A DNA stretch of 39,672 nt, from contig CAZMCH010000031.1 in NCBI GenBank assembly GCA_964564735.1, positions 1 to 39,672 of the forward strand. Reading direction: 5' to 3'. The notes below the pieces were generated by a model, which saw only the letters and a list, made by a program, of their open reading frames with translations, was not told the DNA's origin and did no database searches. This document shows positions 22,262 through 30,849 of this stretch, piece by piece (position 1 is the stretch's first letter; every line of letters begins with the position of its first letter). A program made the position numbers and the translations under genes. Source of the DNA: CAZMCH01 sp964564735 (GTDB lineage: Bacteria; Poribacteria; DTPJ01).

Positions 22262-23641
22262 GTGGGACTGGAAAATGAATTGACTCCACGTCAAATCGTA
22301 GAAGAGCTTGACAAGTATATAATAGGTCAAAATGATGCAAAAAAGGCAGTAGCTATTGCACTAAGAAATAGATCACGTCGGCAGATGCTCCCTCCAGAAA
22401 TGCGAGATGAAGTAGCACCAAAAAATATATTAATGATTGGTCCCACAGGTGTAGGAAAAACAGAGATTGCCCGTAGATTGGCAAAACTTGCTAATGCCCC
22501 TTTCTTAAAGGTTGAGGCATCAAAATATACTGAGGTTGGTTATGTTGGCAGAGATGTAGAATCTATGATTAGAGACCTTACAGACCTTGGTGTAAATATG
22601 GTTCGTAATGAATATTCTGATATGGTAAGAGAAAAAGCCAGCAGAATCGTAGAAGAACGCATACTTGATATATTAGTTCCCCCGATGCCTGTAAAAAGAC
22701 GCCGTAGCAATACAAGAAAAATAGGCGAAATGTTAGAAGCTCCAGAAGAAGAAGACTTGCTAAAAAAAACTAGGGAAAAATATCGCAAAAGTCTTAGACA
22801 AAAAAAACTTGAGGAGACAATAATAACATTACAAGTAGAAAATCGGATGTTTCCTATGATAGAAGTTTTTTCTCCAATGGGATTTGAGGAGATGGATGTA
22901 AACTTTAAGGAACTTTTTGGTGGAATGTTTCCAAAGAAGACGAAAGAACGCAAAGTTACAATATCAGAAGCCAGAGAAATTCTTATGGAGGAGGAATCAG
23001 AAAAGCTTGTTGATATGGATAAGGTTATTGCAGAGGCAATAACAAAAGTAGAGAATACAGGCATAATTTTCCTTGATGAGATTGATAAGATTGTTGGAAG
23101 TGATTCTAAAACGGGTCCTGATGTATCTCGCGAAGGTGTCCAAAGAGATATTCTGCCGATTGTGGAAGGTTCATCGGTAGTTACTAAATATGGCATGGTA
23201 AAAACTGATCATATTCTCTTTATCGCTGCTGGCGCGTTTCATTCAGCGAAACCATCTGACCTAATTCCAGAATTACAGGGACGATTTCCGATTCGTGTTG
23301 AATTGAAAAGTTTGGATAAAGACGATTTTAAGAGAATACTTGTTGAACCACAAAACGCACTTGTAAAACAATATATAATGCTTTTGGGAACAGAAAATAT
23401 AAAATTGGAATTTACAGAAGATGGCATAGAAGAAATAGCCGATCTTGCATGTCAGGTTAATGATCAAACAGAAAATATTGGTGTGAGGAGACTTCATACC
23501 ATTATGGAACGTCTGCTTGGAGAAATCTCGTTTCTAGGTCCCGAAATAAAGGGTGATAATGTAAAAATAGATGCCAAATATGTAAAAGACCAGTTGGCAG
23601 ATATTATAGAAAATCGTGATCTAAGCAGATACATACTTTAA
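22262..23641 (+). CDS. hslU: ATP-dependent protease ATPase subunit HslU
   Basis: 459 residues. The start is GTG at 22262, five bases after AGGAGG; the overlapping ATG at 22260 is out of frame. The AAA+ unfoldase carries LTPRQIVEELDKYIIGQ, Walker A GPTGVGKT (60-67), the pore loop region KYTEVGYVGRDVESM, Walker B GIIFLDEIDK, the sensor GAFHSAKPSDLIPELQGRFP and the family C-terminus DLSRYIL, which docks into HslV. The insertion (I) domain spans about residues 110-245. It unfolds substrates and opens HslV. Confidence 0.97.
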   Translation: MGLENELTPRQIVEELDKYIIGQNDAKKAVAIALRNRSRRQMLPPEMRDEVAPKNILMIGPTGVGKTEIARRLAKLANAPFLKVEASKYTEVGYVGRDVESMIRDLTDLGVNMVRNEYSDMVREKASRIVEERILDILVPPMPVKRRRSNTRKIGEMLEAPEEEDLLKKTREKYRKSLRQKKLEETIITLQVENRMFPMIEVFSPMGFEEMDVNFKELFGGMFPKKTKERKVTISEAREILMEEESEKLVDMDKVIAEAITKVENTGIIFLDEIDKIVGSDSKTGPDVSREGVQRDILPIVEGSSVVTKYGMVKTDHILFIAAGAFHSAKPSDLIPELQGRFPIRVELKSLDKDDFKRILVEPQNALVKQYIMLLGTENIKLEFTEDGIEEIADLACQVNDQTENIGVRRLHTIMERLLGEISFLGPEIKGDNVKIDAKYVKDQLADIIENRDLSRYIL

Positions 23642-23775
23642 TTTATCAATCCAAGATTCTCTGATTTGGGCATGGGTGCTTTCATGTAATTGAGGGTCTG
23701 ACCCAAAGACGATGAGGATCTACAGATTAACCCATATTTGCATATATCATTATGCAGATTTTAAGGAGGATTACT

Positions 23776-24615
23776 TTGGGCGTTGTTACAATGAAACAAT
23801 TACTTCAGGCTGGAGTTCATTTTGGACATCAAACACGCAAGTGGAATCCCAAAATGGCAAGATATATTTTTGCGGAACGCAATGGAATTTATATTATTGA
23901 TCTGCGTCAGACCGCAAAACTTTTAGAAGATGCAACTAATTTCCTACGTGATATTGTATCACAAGGGGAAGTTGTCTTGTTTGTCGGAACAAAAAAGCAG
24001 GCGGCTGATACTATTAAAGAAGAAGCGACTCGCTGTGGTATGTATTATGTCAATGAGAGATGGCTCGGAGGAATGTTGACAAACTTTGATACTATTAAAT
24101 TAAGTATTAAGAAATTGAATGATTTTGATAAGATGGAACAAGACGGAACATTCTCTTTATTGCCTAAAAAAGAAGTAATGGATGTAAAAAAACAGAAAGA
24201 GAAGCTAGAAAGAAACTTATCAGGTATCAGAAATATGGGCAGGCTTCCGGGTGCTGTTATTGTTATGGATACACTTATTGAAAAAATCGCTGTTGCAGAA
24301 GCAAATAGATTAATGATCCCTGTTATTGCAATTGTTGATACTAAATGCGATCCTGATCAAATACAGTATCCGATACCCGGAAATGATGATGCAATAAGAT
24401 CGATCAAGCTAATAACTGAAAAACTTGCTGACGCAGTAATAGAAGGTCAATCTCAATTAAATATAATTCAATTTGAGGAAAAAGAAATAAAAAAATCAGA
24501 TATAACCAGTAGAAAACCAAAGCCAATAGATGACGGTGACGAAGATACAGGAGAATATGAAGCATCAGAAACTCCCAGAAGACGACAAAGACCATCTGGA
24601 AGACAAAGATCATAG
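23776..24615 (+). CDS. rpsB: 30S ribosomal protein S2
   Basis: 279 residues from a TTG start at 23776. AAGGAGG stands six bases before that TTG, and the resulting N-terminus GVVTMKQLLQAGVHFGHQTR matches the family opening (usually MAVVTMKQLLEAGVHFGHQ). An upstream ATG at 23752 overlaps the ribosome site and would add eight unrelated residues. RWLGGMLTNFDTIK, LPGAVIVMDTLIEKIAVAEA and VDTKCDPDQIQYPIPGNDDAIRSI are typical of S2. The C-terminus has an acidic then arginine-rich tail. It heads the translation/lipid operon, followed by a hairpin before tsf. Confidence 0.97.
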   Translation: MGVVTMKQLLQAGVHFGHQTRKWNPKMARYIFAERNGIYIIDLRQTAKLLEDATNFLRDIVSQGEVVLFVGTKKQAADTIKEEATRCGMYYVNERWLGGMLTNFDTIKLSIKKLNDFDKMEQDGTFSLLPKKEVMDVKKQKEKLERNLSGIRNMGRLPGAVIVMDTLIEKIAVAEANRLMIPVIAIVDTKCDPDQIQYPIPGNDDAIRSIKLITEKLADAVIEGQSQLNIIQFEEKEIKKSDITSRKPKPIDDGDEDTGEYEASETPRRRQRPSGRQRS

Positions 24616-24626
24616 ATAAGAAACAA

Positions 24627-24658
24627 TATAGGTCAATGCTATCAAGCATTGACCTATA
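24627..24658. terminator. Perfect 14-bp hairpin between rpsB and tsf
   Basis: TATAGGTCAATGCT (24627-24640), loop ATCA, AGCATTGACCTATA (24645-24658). No U-run follows, so it is more likely a partial attenuator or mRNA-processing site that sets the S2:EF-Ts ratio than a full terminator. Confidence 0.6.
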
Positions 24659-24717
24659 TATAAATGTAATAGAATTGTATTAGGCTATCAAATATAACAA
24701 TGGAGGTATATAAAGTC

Positions 24718-25332
24718 ATGGAAATCACTGCCGCAATGGTAAAAGAACTTAGGCAGAAAACCGGTGCTGGAATTCTGGATTGTAGAAAAGCATTAGAGGC
24801 AAATGGTGGCGATATGGAAAAAGCTATCAAAAGCCTAAGAGAGAAAGGCACCGCTGTTGCAGAAAAAAAGATGGGACGCTCTGCACGTGATGGAGTTATT
24901 GCATCATATATACATGCAGGAAATAGAATAGGTGTTTTACTTGAAGTTAATTGTGAAACAGATTTTGTTGCCAGAACCCCTGAATTTCAGAATCTAGTTC
25001 AAGATATTGCCATGCAGATTGCTGCTAAACGTCCATTATATGTAAAAAGAGAGAATGTTCCACAATCAGAAATTGATAAAGAAAAATCAATTCTAAGGAC
25101 CCAGGCACTTAATGAAGGCAAGCCAGAAAAAATAGTTGATAAAATTATCGAGGGACGTATCGACAAGTTCTATTCTAATGTATGCTTACTTGAACAGGAA
25201 TTCATAAAAGACCCTGATAAGACTATAAATGATCTTATTGTTGAAAAAATAGCAACTATTGGTGAAAATATAGTTGTCAGTAGATTTACGAGATATGAGT
25301 TAGGTGAAGAAGTCGAAGAATCTGCTGAGTAA
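24718..25332 (+). CDS. tsf: Elongation factor Ts
   Basis: 204 residues from ATG 24718 (MEITAAMVKELRQKTGAG). An ATG six codons earlier overlaps GGAGG. The N-terminal UBA-like domain (GAGILDCRKALEANGGDMEKAIKSLREKG) and the EF-Tu contact motif CETDFVARTPEFQ are intact. At about 200 residues it is the short form with a reduced C-terminal region, as in Thermus, rather than the 280-residue E. coli form. It recycles EF-Tu by GDP exchange. Its neighbours rpsB, pyrH and frr are in the near-universal order. Confidence 0.97.
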   Translation: MEITAAMVKELRQKTGAGILDCRKALEANGGDMEKAIKSLREKGTAVAEKKMGRSARDGVIASYIHAGNRIGVLLEVNCETDFVARTPEFQNLVQDIAMQIAAKRPLYVKRENVPQSEIDKEKSILRTQALNEGKPEKIVDKIIEGRIDKFYSNVCLLEQEFIKDPDKTINDLIVEKIATIGENIVVSRFTRYELGEEVEESAE

Positions 25333-25362
25333 TTAGTTTATTATATGGAGAATCATACATAA

Positions 25363-26094
25363 ATGGGAAATAAACCAGTCTATAATCGTGTTCTCCTCGA
25401 ACTTAGTGGTGAGATGATGGGAAGTGGCCAAAAAACTATTGATCCAGACATGCTAGAATCCCTTTCATCTCAATTAGGCGAACTTAGAAATTATGGCTTA
25501 CAGATAGCAATTGTAATCGGTGCTGGCAATATATGGAGAGGAGCTGGAAAGCAAAGCTCAATGAGTCGGCATAGGGCTGATATGATTGGGATGTTGGGAA
25601 CTGTTGTTAATGCGGTTGCTTTGCAGAGTTCTTTGCTAAATAATGACATACCAGCATCTGTTTTTAGTGCAATAAAATTTGAGCCGATTTTGGAAGTTGA
25701 ATATATAGAGCCTTTTGTAGCTAGCAAGGCTATAAAACATCTTCAAGATGGCAGGATAATTATATTTGGAGGGGGAACTGGTAACCCATATTTTACAACA
25801 GATACAGCTTCAGCACTTCGGGCATTACAAATTAACGCAGATATTTTATTGAAAGCGACAAAAGTTGATGGTGTATATTCATCAGACCCTGTAAAAGATA
25901 AAAATGCAAAGAAATTTGATAGCTTAACATGCGATGAAGCAATAAAAATGGGTCTTAAAGTCATGGATACATCTGCTTTTTCCCTTTGTAAAGAAAATAA
26001 TTTGCCAATAATGGTTTTTAGCTTAATGCCTGAGGGAAATATAAAACGAATAATTTTTGGCGAACCAATCGGAACAATAGTAACACCCTTTTAG
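25363..26094 (+). CDS. pyrH: UMP kinase
   Basis: 243 residues; ATG at 25363. It phosphorylates UMP to UDP; a hexameric amino-acid-kinase fold. VIGAGNIWRGA (about 47-57), ADMIGMLGTVVNAVALQ, FGGGTGNPYFTTDTASALRA and LLKATKVDGVYSSDP match PyrH. One oddity: the usual N-terminal VLLKLSGE has a lysine that binds the phosphates. Here the codon is GAA, giving LLELSGE with E13. The rest of the active site is normal, so this may be a tolerated substitution or a sequencing error. Followed by frr. Confidence 0.95.
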   Translation: MGNKPVYNRVLLELSGEMMGSGQKTIDPDMLESLSSQLGELRNYGLQIAIVIGAGNIWRGAGKQSSMSRHRADMIGMLGTVVNAVALQSSLLNNDIPASVFSAIKFEPILEVEYIEPFVASKAIKHLQDGRIIIFGGGTGNPYFTTDTASALRALQINADILLKATKVDGVYSSDPVKDKNAKKFDSLTCDEAIKMGLKVMDTSAFSLCKENNLPIMVFSLMPEGNIKRIIFGEPIGTIVTPF

Positions 26095-26145
26095 AATTCA
26101 GATTATAAATCAGGCAAGCCAATTATTAAAAGTAAGGAGTTGAAT

Positions 26146-26703
26146 ATGCCAAAAGAGACAATTCAGCAGATGAAAAAACAGATGGACGGAATACTAGAAT
26201 CAACAGCAAAAGAATTATCTGGTATCAGGACAGGAAGAGCTACTATGTCATTGCTAGATGGCATAGTTGTTGATAATTATGGCACAAAATCACCAATAAA
26301 TCAGCTAGCAAGCATATCGATCCCAGAGGCAAGGCTCATGGTTATTCAACCTTGGGACAAGTCAAAACTGAATGAAATTGAAAGGGCTATTTTGAAGGCA
26401 GATATAGGTCTTAATGTTCGAAGTGATGGGAAAGTCATAAGAGTTACAGTTCCAGAGCTTACCGAAGAGAGAAGGAAAGACCTTGTAAAACATGCAAAAA
26501 AGCTTGCTGAGGAAGGTAAAGTTAACTTAAGAAATGCCCGTAGAGATGCTGTTGAAGCAATAAAGAAACTAGAAAAAGCAGGCAAAATTCCGGAAGATGA
26601 TAGCCGAAAAGAACAAGACAATATACAAAAGATAACTGATGAAAATATAAAAAAGATAGATACTATGCTAACTGTAAAAGAAAAAGATATAATGCAAATT
26701 TAG
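26146..26703 (+). CDS. frr: Ribosome recycling factor
   Basis: 185 residues from ATG 26146 with AAGGAG six bases upstream (an in-frame TTG at 26140 lies inside that spacing). Typical RRF: RTGRATMSLLDGIVVDNYG, LASISIPEARLMVIQPWDKS, then VRVTVPELTEERRKDLVKHAKKL-type sequence (here GKVIRVTVPELTEERRKDLV) and the final long helix. It splits post-termination ribosomes together with EF-G. The uppS start follows the stop by 5 bp. Confidence 0.97.
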   Translation: MPKETIQQMKKQMDGILESTAKELSGIRTGRATMSLLDGIVVDNYGTKSPINQLASISIPEARLMVIQPWDKSKLNEIERAILKADIGLNVRSDGKVIRVTVPELTEERRKDLVKHAKKLAEEGKVNLRNARRDAVEAIKKLEKAGKIPEDDSRKEQDNIQKITDENIKKIDTMLTVKEKDIMQI

Positions 26704-26708
26704 GATAT

Positions 26709-27467
26709 ATGCCAAATATGTCAATAGATTGCCAAAATGAAAATGAATTAAAAAAGCAGATTGACCTTAAAAAATTACCAGAACATATAGCCATTATTAT
26801 GGATGGAAATGGTCGTTGGGCTGATATTCGAAAACTACCAAGAGTTGCTGGTCATAAAGCAGGTATAGAATCAGTCCATGATGTCGTTGAAATTTGCACA
26901 GAATTGGGCATAAAGTTTCTTACACTTTATGCTTTTTCAGCAGAAAACTGGAAGCGCCCTATACTTGAAGTCAATGCGCTTATGAAATTATTGCTTGAGC
27001 AGATTCGAGGGCAAACACCAGAACTTGATGAGCAAAATATCAGGATCGGCATGATCGGTGATATGGACAGCTTGCCAAGAAAAGTAACGTATGAGCTAAA
27101 TCGAGCAATTGATATTACAAGAAATAATACAGGACTCTTTCTTAATCTTGCATTAAGCTATGGAGGTCGCCAAGAAATCGTTAGAGCAGTTAGGCTTATT
27201 GCAAAAGAAGTTAAAAACGGACAATTAAGGTTAAATGAAATAAACGAGAAGCTGTTTTCAAAGTATCTTTATACATCTGAACTTCCTGATCCCGATCTAT
27301 TGATACGCACAAGTGGTGAAATGCGGATTAGCAATTATCTTCTTTGGCAATCTGCTTATTCTGAACTATATATAACTAACGTTTTGTGGCCCGATTTTCG
27401 CAAAGCGAACTTATTACAGGCTTTAATTGAATATCAACAAAGAAATAGGAGATTCGGCGGGATCTAA
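26709..27467 (+). CDS. uppS: Undecaprenyl diphosphate synthase
   Basis: 252 residues. A cis-prenyltransferase that makes the lipid carrier of cell-wall synthesis. HIAIIMDGNGRWA (about 25-37, catalytic Asp), FSAENWKRP, LALSYGGRQEIV and RTSGEMRISNYLLWQSAYSEL are all present. An N-terminal extension of about 20 residues before the core is unremarkable. ATG at 26709 follows the frr stop at once and has no separate good ribosome site, suggesting translational coupling. Confidence 0.96.
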   Translation: MPNMSIDCQNENELKKQIDLKKLPEHIAIIMDGNGRWADIRKLPRVAGHKAGIESVHDVVEICTELGIKFLTLYAFSAENWKRPILEVNALMKLLLEQIRGQTPELDEQNIRIGMIGDMDSLPRKVTYELNRAIDITRNNTGLFLNLALSYGGRQEIVRAVRLIAKEVKNGQLRLNEINEKLFSKYLYTSELPDPDLLIRTSGEMRISNYLLWQSAYSELYITNVLWPDFRKANLLQALIEYQQRNRRFGGI

Positions 27468-27493
27468 ATAATAGACCTTTTATTATCCATAAT

Positions 27494-28306
27494 ATGTTTT
27501 GGAAAAGAGTTATAAGTGCGATAATCTTCGCTTCCATAGTAATAGCAATCATACATAAGGGCGGGCCATGGGGATTCCTTGCGCTAGTTACAGTTGCTGT
27601 AATCTTAAGTAGCATTGAATTTTTGGGATTTGTTCCATCAAAAAAAAACGGATTGCTAAATATTATCATCATATCTATCAACTGCCTTTTGTGCTTCTCT
27701 CCATTAAAAAATGAAATCATGGACGTTAATTTACTGTTATGTATAGCAGTTATATTGCCATTTATCTTTGTTATTATAAAAAGAGAACCTGAGTTTGCAT
27801 TAATAAATGTGTCCGCTTCTGTTTTATGCGTGCTTTACATTGGACTAATATTTGGTCGCCATATCGTATTGATTAGACAAATGCCGAATGGCAGAGAACT
27901 TATCTATTTGCTTTTGGGAGTAACTTGGAGTGGTGATATTGGTGCATACCTTATAGGCAAATGGTTTGGCAAACATAAAATAATTCCATCAATAAGCCCC
28001 AAAAAAAGCCTTGAGGGATATATCGCTGGTCTGATTTTTGGGATCGGGACATCAATTGCAATTTGTTATTATCTAAGGCTTGAAATATCAATAAACCATG
28101 CAATTATTTTGGGCTTTATTCTTACAGTGATTGGGCAATTAGGCGATCTTGCAGAATCAATCCTAAAACGTAATGCAGGAATTAAAGATTCTGGAAAGCT
28201 CATGCCAGGACATGGTGGAATTCTTGACAGGTGTGATAGTCTGATATTCATAACACCGACATTATATTATTATGCTATTTATATATTGAAATTGGCTGGA
28301 GATTAA
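27494..28306 (+). CDS. cdsA: Phosphatidate cytidylyltransferase
   Basis: 270 residues with about seven to eight membrane segments. The family signature is complete in LKRNAGIKDSGKLMPGHGG followed by ILDRCDSL. It makes CDP-diacylglycerol from phosphatidate and CTP at the inner membrane. It ends 2 bp before dxr, so the two are coupled. Standard uppS-cdsA-dxr-rseP order. Confidence 0.95.
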   Translation: MFWKRVISAIIFASIVIAIIHKGGPWGFLALVTVAVILSSIEFLGFVPSKKNGLLNIIIISINCLLCFSPLKNEIMDVNLLLCIAVILPFIFVIIKREPEFALINVSASVLCVLYIGLIFGRHIVLIRQMPNGRELIYLLLGVTWSGDIGAYLIGKWFGKHKIIPSISPKKSLEGYIAGLIFGIGTSIAICYYLRLEISINHAIILGFILTVIGQLGDLAESILKRNAGIKDSGKLMPGHGGILDRCDSLIFITPTLYYYAIYILKLAGD

Positions 28307-28308
28307 AT

Positions 28309-29478
28309 ATGAAATATATCAGCATACTTGGTTCTACAGGCTCAATAGGTATACAGACACTTCAGGTTATTCAGGATTTAGGAGATAATTATAAGGTTGT
28401 TGGGCTTGCAGGAAAAAGCAATGTTGCGCTAATGAAAAGCCAAATAGAGCAATTCCAGCCAGAAACGGTTGCAATAGGAGATGAAAAAAGCGCAGATATA
28501 TTAAAAAGGCATTTCAAAGGCAGTAATATAAAGATTGAATATGGTAATGAAGGATTAATTCAGGTAGCAACTATACAAAAAGCTAATATCGTTGTATCTG
28601 CAATTGTTGGTATTGCAGGACTGATACCCACTCTTGAGGCTATTAAGTCAGGAAAAAACATTGCATTGGCAAATAAAGAAACTCTTGTCACTTCTGGATC
28701 GATAATTACTGATATGGCAAGAAAAATGGGCGTTAATTTGCTACCTGTTGATGGTGAGCATAGTGCTATATTTCAATGTCTTATGGGATGTAGCGACCGC
28801 AGAAATATAAACCGATTAATTTTGACCGCATCGGGAGGACCATTTAAGAATAAAACCACAGATGAATTAAAGAATGTTACTCTTGAGGATGCTTTGAATC
28901 ATCCAACATGGAAAATGGGACGAAAAATTACAATAGATTCTGCAACTCTTATGAATAAAGGACTTGAGGTAATTGAAGCAAAATGGCTTTTTGATATAGA
29001 TGTATCAAAGATCGATGTAATCATTCATCCTCAGAGTATCGTCCATTCTATGGTAGAATTTATTGATGGGTCAATAGTAGCACAACTTAGCATTACAGAT
29101 ATGAGATTACCAATACAATTAGCTTTAACATATCCAGATCGAATAAAGTCAAGCCTACCAAAATTGAAGTTGTCAGATATGCCCAATTTATCATTTCAAG
29201 AACCTGATATGGACAAGTTTCCATGCCTGAAATATGCCTACGAAGCAATTAAACTCGGTGGAACAATGCCAACGGTCTTAAATGGTGCTGATGAAGTTGC
29301 TGTCGGTGCTTTCCTAAATGGAAAAATCAAATTTTCGGATATACCGTTAATTATCAAAGATGCAATGGAAGAATATAAACAAAAGGAATTTAAGCCACTC
29401 ACAAATCTTGCATTAGATGATATAATATCTGCGGACAGATGGTCACGAGATTATGTTGAAAAACGCATAAAATCCTAA
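28309..29478 (+). CDS. dxr: 1-deoxy-D-xylulose 5-phosphate reductoisomerase
   Basis: 389 residues; ATG at 28309. The NADPH-dependent second step of the MEP isoprenoid pathway. NADPH loop LGSTGSIGIQTLQVI (7-21), ANKETLVTSG, the metal-binding PVDGEHSAIFQCL, LTASGGPF, HPTWKMGRKITIDSATLMNKGLE and the flexible-loop/substrate segment (MPNLSFQEPD) are complete. It acts with ispG further along the same operon to feed UppS. Confidence 0.97.
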   Translation: MKYISILGSTGSIGIQTLQVIQDLGDNYKVVGLAGKSNVALMKSQIEQFQPETVAIGDEKSADILKRHFKGSNIKIEYGNEGLIQVATIQKANIVVSAIVGIAGLIPTLEAIKSGKNIALANKETLVTSGSIITDMARKMGVNLLPVDGEHSAIFQCLMGCSDRRNINRLILTASGGPFKNKTTDELKNVTLEDALNHPTWKMGRKITIDSATLMNKGLEVIEAKWLFDIDVSKIDVIIHPQSIVHSMVEFIDGSIVAQLSITDMRLPIQLALTYPDRIKSSLPKLKLSDMPNLSFQEPDMDKFPCLKYAYEAIKLGGTMPTVLNGADEVAVGAFLNGKIKFSDIPLIIKDAMEEYKQKEFKPLTNLALDDIISADRWSRDYVEKRIKS

Positions 29479-29503
29479 CAAAAAAACTTTGGGGTAATAA
29501 AAA

Positions 29504-30841
29504 ATGCAATCTGCTTTAAATATCGCTTTAGACATTATAAAAACATTATTAATTATAGATGTGATGATATTTGTTCATGAGCTAGGTCATTTTATCTCTG
29601 CAAAAAAGGTCGGCATAAAGGTTTTACGCTTTGCTATAGGATTTGGTCCCAAGATTGTCGGTTTCAAAAAAGGAGATACTGAATATTGTATCTTGGCACT
29701 CCCGTTTGGTGGTTATGTCAAAATGGCTGGTGAAAATCCAGCAGAAATAAATACAGAAGAAAATATACCAGAAGAAATTGAGGGTTCATATCTAACTGCC
29801 CCCGTTTCGCATAGAGCATTAGTGGCTTTTTCTGGTCCATTTATGAATATAATGCTTGCGGTTTTTGCATTTGCTTTTGCTTATATGATTGGTATGCCTC
29901 CAAGGCTAGGGACCGAAATTGGTTATGTTGAGCCAAATACACCTGCTGATAGGGCTGGTATCTTACGTGGAGATAAAATTTTGTCAATTGATGGATATAA
30001 GACAAAAAAATGGGACGATGTCCGTGAAGGAATTGCCATAAATCCAGATAAACAAATAGAGATAGTATTACTAAGAAATGAAACAGAAAAAAAGACTATT
30101 TATGCAATTCCTGAACGCATAGAGGGAACGGAATTTGGAAGAATGGGGATCTCTCCACCGATGGATCCAGTAATCAGCCAAGTCAATGAAGGCAGTCCTG
30201 CAGAGGTATCTGGCTTCAGATCAGGTGATAGCATAATAATCGCAAATGGTAAGCCAATAAACCATGTTATTGAAATTGTTAATGAAATAGAAAAAATAAA
30301 AGGTCAACAAAAATCCATTGATTTGGTGCTTAATCGAAATGGTGAAAAAATTAATCTGAATCTATCTCTGGAACTTGGCGAATCGGGGATTATAAAGTCG
30401 ATGGATGGATTATCATTTGGTCAGATAGTAAGGCTAAATCCAATCAAAGCTTTTGGTGTTGCTATTCCAGAAACAATAGAAACAGGAGCAAAAATATTTC
30501 AATTCTTCAAAAAACTAATTTCTAGGGATGTGTCTGCAAAATTTGTGGCTGGTCCTGTTGGTATAATTCAAATAACAATGTCTGTAGTAAAAACAGGTAT
30601 CGCTGGAATTTTATGGTTTGCTGCGTTCTTTAGCATTAATCTTGGACTCGTTAATCTATTACCAATATTTATAACTGACGGATGGGTTTTACTTATGCTC
30701 TTAATTGAAAAACTGCGTGGTCAAGCTTTGAGCATAAAAAGGCAAGTCCTTATTCAACAAATTGGTATTACATTCTTTATAGTCCTTTTCCTTCTAGTTA
30801 CTTATAACGATATTCTTCGCATATTTACGAATAAATTTTAG
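29504..30841 (+). CDS. rseP: RseP-type site-2 metalloprotease
   Basis: 445 residues; ATG at 29504. The zinc motif HELGH (25-29) lies in the first membrane segment. Two PDZ domains follow (about residues 120-190, GYVEPNTPADRAGILRGD; and 205-285, SQVNEGSPAEVSGFRSGD), then a GPFMN-type motif earlier (SGPFMNIMLAVFAF, about 108-121), and the third-ligand region NLLPIFITDGW (384-394). The usual NLLPIPxLDGG is here NLLPIFITDGW: the zinc-ligand aspartate (D392) and NLLP are kept, but the last glycine is tryptophan. It cuts anti-sigma factors or remnant signal peptides in the membrane. Confidence 0.93.
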   Translation: MQSALNIALDIIKTLLIIDVMIFVHELGHFISAKKVGIKVLRFAIGFGPKIVGFKKGDTEYCILALPFGGYVKMAGENPAEINTEENIPEEIEGSYLTAPVSHRALVAFSGPFMNIMLAVFAFAFAYMIGMPPRLGTEIGYVEPNTPADRAGILRGDKILSIDGYKTKKWDDVREGIAINPDKQIEIVLLRNETEKKTIYAIPERIEGTEFGRMGISPPMDPVISQVNEGSPAEVSGFRSGDSIIIANGKPINHVIEIVNEIEKIKGQQKSIDLVLNRNGEKINLNLSLELGESGIIKSMDGLSFGQIVRLNPIKAFGVAIPETIETGAKIFQFFKKLISRDVSAKFVAGPVGIIQITMSVVKTGIAGILWFAAFFSINLGLVNLLPIFITDGWVLLMLLIEKLRGQALSIKRQVLIQQIGITFFIVLFLLVTYNDILRIFTNKF

Positions 30842-30849
30842 GCAGAAAG

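Noticed and set aside
22540..23196. 218-codon open frame antisense to hslU
   Set aside because: Serine/isoleucine-rich translation typical of the antisense shadow of a conserved gene; no ribosome site or family match.
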